This document shows positions 44,138-50,783 of a DNA stretch of 64,000 bases, piece by piece. Position numbers and translations under genes: made by a program. Under the pieces are notes generated by a model, which saw only the letters and a program-made list of their open reading frames with translations, searched no databases and was not told the origin of the DNA. How positions within the stretch are numbered: position 1 is the first letter of the stretch; the number at the start of each line of letters is the position of its first letter. The stretch is from Leucobacter luti (GTDB lineage Bacteria > Actinomycetota > Actinomycetes > Actinomycetales > Microbacteriaceae): NCBI RefSeq assembly GCF_019464495.1, contig NZ_CP080492.1:1-64000 (forward strand). Direction: 5' to 3'.

Positions 44138-45088
44138 ATGAGAATTGGAGAGCTTGCGCAGCAGGCAGGAGTCACCGTCAAAGCTGTGCGCTACTACGAG
44201 CAGATCGGGCTTGTTGCGCCGAAACGCGGGAACAACGGGTACCGCACGTACACGGGGCAGGATCTGCGTACAGTCCGGGAGATTCGGGAACTGCATGAGC
44301 TCGGGATTGTGCCGAGCCGCGCAGCTCCGTTCATTGAGTGCCTTGAGATTGGGCACGAGCACGGAGATGAGTGTGTGAGTTCCCTCGCTGTGTACCGCGA
44401 CGCGATTGCTGAGCTGGATCGGGCGCTCACGGAGCTCGGTGCCCGCCGCACAGCCCTACAGCGGCGGCTCGAGACTGCGGCCGAACGCGAGGTGCGACCT
44501 GCCGCTGCTCCTGCCGACTACACGGTGCTGCCCGCCGGCCTGCCAGCGCCCGAAGATGATGGTGCGGCGGCGCACCTCCCAGGGAAGCCTGTTCCTGGCC
44601 TGATTCTGCACAATTCGGATGGCGAATCCGTGGCGCTCGATCGTCTGGGAGCTGGCCGCAGCGTCATCTACCTTTATCCGCTCACTGGGCGGCCCGGCGT
44701 TGACCTGCCCGAGGGGTGGGATGCGATCCCAGGCGCTCGTGGCTGTTCCACCCAGGCCTGTGACTTCCGGGATCACTTTCAGGAACTGCGTGCCGCTGGA
44801 GTGCAGAGCGTCACTGGATTGTCGAGCCAAGACACCGACTATCAGGCCGAGGTGGCTGCGCGCCTGGCGCTCCCATTTCCGATGCTCTCGGATCCAGATT
44901 TCGCACTGGCCGCTGCGCTGCAGCTACCCACGTTTTCGGCGCCGGGACACGAGCGGCTCTATGCTCGGCTCACACTCATCATTCGCGACGGAGTCATTGA
45001 GCACGTGTTTTACCCGATCTTCCCACCCAACACCCACGCGCAGCAGGTACTCGACTGGCTCGCAGCACACCCAGAGGACGACGCATGA
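44138..45088 (+). CDS. MerR-family regulator fused to a peroxiredoxin (AhpC/TSA-type) domain
   Basis: A 316-aa fusion. Residues 1-70 are a MerR winged helix (MRIGELAQQAGVTVKAVRYY, EQIGLVAPKRGNNGYRTYTG), followed by a coiled-coil-like dimerisation helix (about 80-115). Residues about 150-316 form a thioredoxin-fold peroxiredoxin: SVIYLYPLTGRPG, GARGCSTQACDFRDHF with the peroxidatic Cys in the usual place and a second Cys five residues on, FPMLSDPDF and RLTLIIRDGVIEHVFYPIFP. This suggests a one-component peroxide or redox sensor. GGGAGG precedes the ATG at 44138. The stop overlaps the next gene by 4 nt. Confidence 0.88.
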   Translation: MRIGELAQQAGVTVKAVRYYEQIGLVAPKRGNNGYRTYTGQDLRTVREIRELHELGIVPSRAAPFIECLEIGHEHGDECVSSLAVYRDAIAELDRALTELGARRTALQRRLETAAEREVRPAAAPADYTVLPAGLPAPEDDGAAAHLPGKPVPGLILHNSDGESVALDRLGAGRSVIYLYPLTGRPGVDLPEGWDAIPGARGCSTQACDFRDHFQELRAAGVQSVTGLSSQDTDYQAEVAARLALPFPMLSDPDFALAAALQLPTFSAPGHERLYARLTLIIRDGVIEHVFYPIFPPNTHAQQVLDWLAAHPEDDA

Positions 45089-45414
45089 AGTACAGTTCAA
45101 CATTTATCTTTGAGACCGGAGAGCTCGACGAAGACTTCGACAGGCTCAACACCGAAATCGCGGAGCGAGCACGCACGATCCCGGGGTTCCTTGGTGAAGA
45201 GGAGTGGCATAACTCCGACACCGGACTGCACTCCGAGGTCTACTACTGGGAGAGCCTCGAAGCGTTGCGGGAACTCGTCAGCATGGACACACACGGGGTG
45301 GCGAAGCTGCGTTCGGGGGAGTGGATCCCGCGCTACCGTGTGGTGATCGCTGAGGTGCATACCGTCTACGGAGATCCCACACTCGGCCTCGCCCACGTTC
45401 CTGCACAGAGCTGA
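45085..45414 (+). CDS. Antibiotic-biosynthesis-monooxygenase-like (ABM) family protein
   Basis: A 109-aa ferredoxin-like dimeric alpha/beta-barrel candidate: MKYSSTFIFETGELDEDFDR, RARTIPGFLGEEEWHN, EVYYWESLEALRELVSMDTH and YRVVIAEVHTVYGD. Such proteins include small monooxygenases, haem-binding and stress proteins; which applies here is unclear. Coupled by ATGA overlap to the MerR-peroxiredoxin gene, so a role in the same redox response is likely. Confidence 0.78.
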   Translation: MKYSSTFIFETGELDEDFDRLNTEIAERARTIPGFLGEEEWHNSDTGLHSEVYYWESLEALRELVSMDTHGVAKLRSGEWIPRYRVVIAEVHTVYGDPTLGLAHVPAQS

Positions 45415-45502
45415 GCCGGTCATCCCCCCGATTCAGCCCGGAATCAGGTAGCAGCGCTGAGTCGTTGCTAGCATCGGTGACTTCGTCTACGAGGGGATCG
45501 AT

Positions 45503-46441
45503 ATGGCACGCAGAACTGGGAGTCGGCGTCGGATCGGCGTACTCATCGCCGTGCTCGCCGCAGTGCTGATCGCAGCGCTGGGAGCGCCTGCCCGGTTTCC
45601 TGACCTGTTTGGGCTTGCGCTTCCGTTCGAGGCGATCTTGCCCTGGCTCGGGGCGCCAATCGCGCTGCTGCTGATCGCTGCGCTTGCGCGGCGTGCATGG
45701 TTGGGGATCTTGGTGAGTCTCTTGGCCGTGGTCGTGTGGTCTTTCGTGTTCGTGCCACGGATCATGCCGCTTAACCCGCCAAGCGCATCGGAGGTTGACG
45801 CGACGGTGACCGTGCTGAGCCAGAACCTGCAGGGCGCAGCGGGCGATCCAGCAACTACGACGCAGGCGGTGCTTGACCGCGCTCCGGACCTGCTCGCACT
45901 GCAGGAGATCGACGGGGAATCACGGGACGCACTCGATGCCGCGTTGCTCGAAGCATACCCATATGCAGAGCGGGCGAGCACAGTGGGGCTGTGGAGTACG
46001 TACCCGATTCTGGAGTCCGAGCCGCTGGATCTCGGCCTCGGATGGAAACGAGCGCTGCGCGCCGTCGTCGCGACTCCAGGCGGTGACACCACGGTGTATG
46101 TGGTCCACGCCGCGTCGGCCCGGCTCCAGGGCCATGAGCAGCGTGATCAGATGCTCACGCAGCTCACCGAGCAGATCCAGGCAGATGGGAGTCCCCGGAT
46201 CATTGCTCTGGGCGACTTCAACGCTGGAACTGATGATCGCTCGTTCGTGCCACTCACCGATCTCTTGGTCGAACCGCGCCAGACCGCTGGCGGGTTTGGT
46301 TTCAGCTGGCCGGCTGCGTTCCCGTTCGTGCGGCTCGATCACGTGCTCGAGCGCGGCTTTGACGCTCGGAGCATGGAGACGATTCCGCTCGGGGGGAGTG
46401 ACCACCTCGCGGTGACCGCCGAGCTTGTGCTGACGCAGTAG
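45503..46441 (+). CDS. Membrane-anchored endonuclease/exonuclease/phosphatase family protein
   Basis: A 312-aa protein with three N-terminal hydrophobic segments (about 10-28, 40-60, 66-84) and a C-terminal EEP domain: VLSQNLQ, LLALQEID with the metal Glu, VVHAAS, IIALGDFNAG, RLDHVL and GSDHLAV (catalytic Asp and His). The catalytic domain would face outside. Substrates in this superfamily range from DNA to phospholipids and phosphosugars; not predictable here. GAGGGG ribosome binding site before ATG. Confidence 0.88.
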   Translation: MARRTGSRRRIGVLIAVLAAVLIAALGAPARFPDLFGLALPFEAILPWLGAPIALLLIAALARRAWLGILVSLLAVVVWSFVFVPRIMPLNPPSASEVDATVTVLSQNLQGAAGDPATTTQAVLDRAPDLLALQEIDGESRDALDAALLEAYPYAERASTVGLWSTYPILESEPLDLGLGWKRALRAVVATPGGDTTVYVVHAASARLQGHEQRDQMLTQLTEQIQADGSPRIIALGDFNAGTDDRSFVPLTDLLVEPRQTAGGFGFSWPAAFPFVRLDHVLERGFDARSMETIPLGGSDHLAVTAELVLTQ

Positions 46442-46563
46442 CGACTCCTGCGTCGCTGGTGGGCCTCCAACCGTGGTGCGCCAGGCTCAGCTGACTCCAT
46501 CCCGGTCGTCGAAGCGCGCTGGCGTGACGGCGATGACTGGGGTGACGAACACGCTGAGCGTGG

Positions 46564-46974
46564 CTACTCCGCAGGTCGAAGCTGCGGGGCGTCTGGGTCG
46601 AGCTCGTCCGTTGGTGGCACCGCGTCAACCGCGCCGAAGAAGCGGCTCCCTACGCCGTAGCAGTAGCTGCGCTCCGCGCCTGCCGCCGGCTCAGGGAGCT
46701 CGCTCGCGTCGTGCTCGTCGCACGCTAGCACCGTGAATTCGGGCCACCACTTCTTCGGGCGGCTGTGCTCTTCGAACCCGCACAGGGCACACGTCAGGGT
46801 TGCCCAGACAGCGCGCTTTCCGGTGCGATTCGCACGCGACTGGGCGAGCCACGCCGGTGGATTCGTGTCGAGTTCTTCCAGCTCCCCTGCACTGAGTTGA
46901 GAAGGAATGCCGTGACGCTTCGCCATGTCAATGGGAATGTCGAGGCGGATCGCGGCTTCATAGCGGGTGGGCAT
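46564..46974 (-). CDS. Conserved-type hypothetical protein with two Cys pairs
   Basis: A 136-aa soluble protein I do not recognise. It begins MPTRYEAAIRLDIPIDMAKRHGIP, contains LTCALCGFEEHSRPKKWWPEF (CxxC) and, further on, single Cys residues in VLACDEHD and RSYCYGVGS, which might bind a metal. A long acidic/proline-rich C-terminus follows. Coding pattern and codon bias look genuine. ATG at 46974 follows TACGCT by 6 nt. Confidence 0.65.
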   Translation of the reverse strand: MPTRYEAAIRLDIPIDMAKRHGIPSQLSAGELEELDTNPPAWLAQSRANRTGKRAVWATLTCALCGFEEHSRPKKWWPEFTVLACDEHDASELPEPAAGAERSYCYGVGSRFFGAVDAVPPTDELDPDAPQLRPAE

Positions 46975-46980
46975 CCCCTT

Positions 46981-46986
46981 AGCGTA
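46981..46986 (-). promoter_or_regulatory. -10 box TACGCT, leaderless start of the hypothetical gene
   Basis: TACGCT on the minus strand ends 6 nt before the ATG at 46974. Confidence 0.4.
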
Positions 46987-47040
46987 CGCGGTTTGCGGCC
47001 CCGGCTGTACCGATGGCTCACCCGCGCTGCTGCCTGAGAA

Positions 47041-47898
47041 CTAGGAGGTCATGTGCTGCTCATTCTGAGGCATTCCCGTGATCCGTTCCTCGCTCTCGCC
47101 CACGGTGATGTCGCTGAACTCAAGCGGGATACCCTGCCCCGTCCACGCCGATGCTCGATCCATCAACTGGGCGTGGACATGCGGCTCGGTGCTATTGCCC
47201 GAGTTGCCGCATCGGCCGATCTTGTCTCCGGCTCGTACAGTGTCGCCCACACGCACCGTGACTGAGCCGCGCTGGAGGTGGGCGACTACCGCGAACACCT
47301 GCCGCGATTCCCCGTGCCCGCGAATCACGACGTGGTTCCCCACGACAAAACCCGGGCCACCCAACTCCCTGATGGCTCCCTCAGCAGTGAGATAGAGCAA
47401 CCCTGGCCAGTGCGAGCGAGCGCGGTGATCCCGGCGCCAGTCCGACGCGCGCACGACGGTGCCGTCGATCATGGCGCGCACGGGTTCGCCGAATGCCGGG
47501 TACTCGGGAGCGGGGCGCATCATCGGCCCCGATGCGAACTCGGGCCGGTCTCGATCCAGCGGTTCCGCGACCAAGTCAATGGCGTATGTCTGGCCGTATG
47601 TGCGAACCCCGTGGCTCGGCACTGCAGAAGCGGGGCTATTCAGCGCGAGCCACCGACCCCGTACCGGCGCGGTTACGGCAATTGTGCGTCGATCCGGCAG
47701 CCTGCGCCCGCCCAGCATCGTGATGCTGATCCCGAGTATCAGGACTCCCATAGCGCACCCCCAGATCGCGGTGCGTACTGCGCGAGCGCTGTCGTTCATC
47801 GGGATGAACGCGGCAATCGCAACTGCGATCAGCGCCACCGTCGCGGCATAGATGAAGGGGAACCTGATCCGATAGGCGGCGAGGAGTACGTGACTCAT
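47041..47898 (-). CDS. M23 family metallopeptidase, membrane-anchored
   Basis: A 285-aa protein with two N-terminal hydrophobic segments (about 12-32 and 44-62). The C-terminal part is an LytM/M23 fold: GQTYAIDLV (metal Asp), FGEPVRAMIDGTVVRASDW, NHVVIRGHGESRQVFAVVAHLQRGSVTV and SGNSTEPHVHAQLMD, where the final HxH is intact. The first zinc His, normally in HxxxD, is not at the standard spacing; a His lies earlier in SHGVRTYGQTYAID. The enzyme probably cuts peptidoglycan or carries a variant site. ATG overlaps the ArsR stop (ATGA), so the two are co-expressed. Confidence 0.83.
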   Translation of the reverse strand: MSHVLLAAYRIRFPFIYAATVALIAVAIAAFIPMNDSARAVRTAIWGCAMGVLILGISITMLGGRRLPDRRTIAVTAPVRGRWLALNSPASAVPSHGVRTYGQTYAIDLVAEPLDRDRPEFASGPMMRPAPEYPAFGEPVRAMIDGTVVRASDWRRDHRARSHWPGLLYLTAEGAIRELGGPGFVVGNHVVIRGHGESRQVFAVVAHLQRGSVTVRVGDTVRAGDKIGRCGNSGNSTEPHVHAQLMDRASAWTGQGIPLEFSDITVGESEERITGMPQNEQHMTS

Positions 47899-48437
47899 CG
47901 TGCAGCGCCCACCACGGCAACGAGTAGAGGGACCACCCGTGCAGCAGGAACTTCGTAGTTGCCACGCCCGCTCTGCCTCAGCCACCCAGTGGAGATGAGC
48001 TGCCGGAGGTGATGGTGCAGTTGCCCAGTCGTACCCAGGGACTCGATCGCCGCGAGGTCAGCGGTCGCGTGTGTCCCGGAGAGTACATGGCGTAGCAACT
48101 CGATGCGCACTGGGTGGCCGAGTGCGGCAAATGATGCTGCGTGATTCGCCCAGTCCACCTCTAAGAGGCCCGCGGTACCTGCGCTTTCCTGCCACGCGAC
48201 CGGGGAGCCGTCCGGAAGTGTCACTGAGCCGACCAGCATGACAACGCCATCTGCGGTGGAGGGATCGCTTGCGCGACGCTGTTCAACGCCGTGCAATGCC
48301 CAGAAATCAGCAGAGGCGACGGTGGAAGATGCGTCGCTGGGGGAGTGTGCGTTCGCCTCTGCGTGAGCTTCTAACGCCTGGACTCGCTCGGTGAGCGCCT
48401 CGAGGGTGTTGAGTATCGCGACAGTCTCGGTGTTCAT
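47895..48437 (-). CDS. ArsR-family winged-helix regulator
   Basis: A 180-aa protein: an N-terminal coiled-coil-like helix (NTLEALTERVQALEAHAE), a linker domain with VVMLVGSVTLPDGSPV, and a C-terminal winged helix FAALGHPVRIELLRHVLS, LAAIESLGTTGQLHHHLRQL with a LISTGWLRQSGRGNYEVP wing. No Cys metal site, so it probably senses a small molecule or protein, not As/Cd. It is the first gene of an arsR-M23 operon with a clear promoter and dyad at its start, consistent with autoregulation. Confidence 0.83.
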   Translation of the reverse strand: MNTETVAILNTLEALTERVQALEAHAEANAHSPSDASSTVASADFWALHGVEQRRASDPSTADGVVMLVGSVTLPDGSPVAWQESAGTAGLLEVDWANHAASFAALGHPVRIELLRHVLSGTHATADLAAIESLGTTGQLHHHLRQLISTGWLRQSGRGNYEVPAARVVPLLVAVVGAAR

Positions 48438-48443
48438 GACTCG

Positions 48444-48472
48444 ATAGTACGTTACTTCGTATTAGCGTACAA
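48444..48472 (-). promoter_or_regulatory. arsR promoter with flanking dyad
   Basis: On the minus strand TTGTAC (48467-48472), exactly 17 bp, and TACTAT (48444-48449) lie 6 nt before the ArsR ATG, the best-formed promoter in the window. GTACG-N14-CGTAC (48447-48470) brackets the spacer and suits an ArsR-type operator. Confidence 0.6.
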
Positions 48473-49055
48473 TGGAACAAGGAGAAGACCTCGCCCACTC
48501 GTCACCTCGCCCGCGCTCCGTTGCGTGGGTTCCTGTGCAATTCGCCGGGGCGTGAACAACGCGTCCGCACAACGGTGTCGCGCCGGGAGCAGTGCTTCGC
48601 ACTACAATTCTGGGGGCCGGGTACTGGGTGCACGGGGACGTACCAGGCGCTGTGGAGATGGCAGACGGGGGAAACACCCTGGAGTCACGTGCAGCAGTCA
48701 CTGCTGTTTCAGAGCGTGGGCAGCTCACGCAGCTCTCGCGGAACGGGCGCGCTTCAAGCTGACCGATGGGGATGGGCTGGCCACAGAGCTGACAGATCCC
48801 GTAGTCTCCTGCTTCGAATCGCATGAGCGCGCGCTCCGCCAGCGTGGCGTCCTCGCGCGCAGCGTCGAGGAGGCCGACCAGCATCGACCACTGGGACGAG
48901 AGTGTCTCACCCTCCGGATCGTGCTCGTCGTCATCGGACTCACTCCGGCGCGTCCGAATCAACGCTTCGAGTTGAGCCTCGAGTTTTGCGACTCGCGCGA
49001 GCACATACTTTTGTTCCTGCACCAGCACCTCACGCTGTGCGGTATCTCGTGGCAT
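48462..49055 (-). CDS. DksA/TraR-type zinc-finger protein, reading frame likely disturbed at its 3' end
   Basis: The first ~115 codons encode a coiled-coil (VLVQEQKYVLARVAKLEAQL) and the zinc finger CQLCGQPIP...LEARPFRESCVSC of DksA/TraR-family proteins, which normally end a few residues after the last Cys. As read, the frame continues 80 low-complexity residues to 48462 and overlaps the arsR promoter. Adding one G next to TGGGCA (48717-48722) gives ...SCVSCATL and a stop at 48709-48711 (115 aa), a normal family end. A single-base deletion or sequencing error is therefore likely. GGAGGGAGAG precedes the ATG. Role: RNA-polymerase secondary-channel binding is known for DksA, unproven here. Confidence 0.72.
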   Translation of the reverse strand: MPRDTAQREVLVQEQKYVLARVAKLEAQLEALIRTRRSESDDDEHDPEGETLSSQWSMLVGLLDAAREDATLAERALMRFEAGDYGICQLCGQPIPIGQLEARPFRESCVSCPRSETAVTAARDSRVFPPSAISTAPGTSPCTQYPAPRIVVRSTAPGATPLCGRVVHAPANCTGTHATERGRGDEWARSSPCSIVR

Positions 49056-49115
49056 TGCTTCTCTCCCTCCGGTGGCTCAATATGGTGCCCAGCGTAGACC
49101 GGGGCGAACACCTAG

Positions 49116-50045
49116 CTACTCAGCGAGGGCCAGGAAATAGCGCCTCCGCGCGACACGCTGGGCGATTCTGAGTACGGGGTACAGCGCTCGCCACGGCTGC
49201 AACGCTGCCGGGGCGGTGAGCGAACGCAACGTGAGGAAGACCTCGTCGCCGGCCCGATGCACGATGAACGCTTCTTCCCCGGAGACCGGATGGCCGGGCA
49301 ACGTGGAGTACGAGAAGCCGACCCGATCTGGAGCATCGACCACTTCTGCAACGCGCACGGGTTCACGCACGGTGATTCCTGCGACCCGCGCCGTGATCGT
49401 CAGCGGGCGGCCGACCGTCACGGGCCGTTGATCGTCGACACGAAAGCCGGATCGCGTTTTCACCTCCCACCGCAGCACGGCGCGGGATACCCGATCCCAG
49501 TACGCATCGCCCGATCCAATACGCACCGTTCGTTCGTAGCGCTGTCGCGGATCTCCGGGATTCCGCGGCCAAATCTGCGCACTGGGGTCGGTTCCGGGTT
49601 CGACCCCGAGCGCGGCAAGCAGGCTTAGATTTCGGTCCCGGATCAGGCGCCGCAGATACGGCACGAGCACGAGGCGCTCGGTGAGGCGAGCACAGATCGG
49701 CGAAGCAACGGTGAGCGTGTCGGTCATCAGCGTGCCCCCACCATCCTCACGGAAATGGTGCTCGTGGTGAAACTGGCGGAACGGGCCGCGCAGTTGCTCG
49801 TCAACAAACCGTGTCGGACGCTCCAGGCTGCTGATCTGGGAGGTCATCGTGAACCAGATCCCGAAGTGGCGTGCTCTCCAGGTCACCGTTTCGCCGAGCC
49901 CGATCGACCCGTGCGTTACGCCGCCAATCGCCCGCTCGCCAGAGTGCGCCGTGGACGCCAGGTGGGCGTCGATGCTCAGCGATACGTCGAACAACTCCTG
50001 GATGGGGGCCGTCGTGCGCGTCTCGATGGAAAACGTGCGTGCCAT
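49116..50045 (-). CDS. SRPBCC-domain protein fused to DUF1990
   Basis: A 309-aa protein. Residues 1-145 match the START/SRPBCC lipid-binding fold (FSIETRTTAPIQELFDVSLS, GLGETVTWRARHFGIWFTMT, FRQFHHEHHFREDGGGTLM). Residues about 180-309 match DUF1990 (RVSRAVLRWEVKTRSGFRV, REPVRVAEVVDAPDRVGFSY, STLPGHPVSGEEAFIVHRAG, RRRYFLAL). Both bind or are thought to bind hydrophobic ligands; function unknown. The ATG at 50045 is 6 nt after CAGACT; a longer in-frame start is less likely. Confidence 0.82.
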   Translation of the reverse strand: MARTFSIETRTTAPIQELFDVSLSIDAHLASTAHSGERAIGGVTHGSIGLGETVTWRARHFGIWFTMTSQISSLERPTRFVDEQLRGPFRQFHHEHHFREDGGGTLMTDTLTVASPICARLTERLVLVPYLRRLIRDRNLSLLAALGVEPGTDPSAQIWPRNPGDPRQRYERTVRIGSGDAYWDRVSRAVLRWEVKTRSGFRVDDQRPVTVGRPLTITARVAGITVREPVRVAEVVDAPDRVGFSYSTLPGHPVSGEEAFIVHRAGDEVFLTLRSLTAPAALQPWRALYPVLRIAQRVARRRYFLALAE

Positions 50046-50051
50046 GCGGCC

Positions 50052-50057
50052 AGTCTG
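50052..50057 (-). promoter_or_regulatory. -10-like box CAGACT, leaderless start of the SRPBCC-DUF1990 gene
   Basis: CAGACT on the minus strand ends 6 nt before the ATG at 50045. Confidence 0.33.
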
Positions 50058-50136
50058 GCATGCGGACGTGAGCGCGGGTGGCATCTGGAGTCACGTTGAT
50101 CAGTCGCGGCCGTTCCCGGCACGGCAAACAAGCTAC

Positions 50137-50775
50137 TCAGGACCGGGCGTGAGTCGCGTGTGCTGGATCTCGTTCGTCCAGTGCGAGGTTGAGCTCGACC
50201 ACGTTCACCCGCGGTTCCCCGAGGTAGCCAGCATCCGGCGGCGCGGTGGCAGCGGCAACAAGCGCCGCGACCTGCCCGATCGGCAGTCCGCGGGCCACGG
50301 CCACGCGCTCCATCTGCAAGCGCGCGTAGCGCGCGCTGATGTGCGGATCCAGGCCGGAGCCCGAGGCCGTGAGCGCATCGGGAGGCACTGCGGCCTCTGG
50401 CACCCCGTTGAACTCGGCGATCGCTTGTTTCCGATCGTGAATCTGCCCTGACAATTCCGAACTCTCTGGCCCGAGGTTCGAGCCGGCTGATGCCGTGGGA
50501 TCGTAACCGTCTCCGGCGGCAGAGGGCCGGGGCTGGAAGTACTCGGGGAGCGGGGCTCCGTCAGCGCCGGTAAACCGCTGTCCGATCAGCGCGGACCCCG
50601 CGACGCGTCCGTCCGCCGCGTGCACAAGCGAGCCGTTGGCCTGGCTGGGAAATACCCCCTGACCGATGCCGAGCAGCAGCAATGGATACCCGATCCCGAG
50701 CACGACCGTCAGGATCAGCATGATCCGGAGTGCTGTCCAGAGGGGTGCGATCCTGCGCGCGAGTGGTGTCGTCAT
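50137..50775 (-). CDS. kdpC: Potassium-transporting ATPase subunit C
   Basis: A 212-aa subunit with one N-terminal transmembrane helix (RIMLILTVVLGIGYPLLLLG) and an extracytoplasmic domain: GSALIGQRFTGADG, YFQPRPSAAGDGYDP, ASAGSNLGPESSEL and GLDPHISARYARLQMERVA are the conserved KdpC blocks. It stabilises the KdpFABC complex. Eight bases separate it from kdpB. Confidence 0.96.
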   Translation of the reverse strand: MTTPLARRIAPLWTALRIMLILTVVLGIGYPLLLLGIGQGVFPSQANGSLVHAADGRVAGSALIGQRFTGADGAPLPEYFQPRPSAAGDGYDPTASAGSNLGPESSELSGQIHDRKQAIAEFNGVPEAAVPPDALTASGSGLDPHISARYARLQMERVAVARGLPIGQVAALVAAATAPPDAGYLGEPRVNVVELNLALDERDPAHATHARS

Positions 50776-50783
50776 GATGCGCC

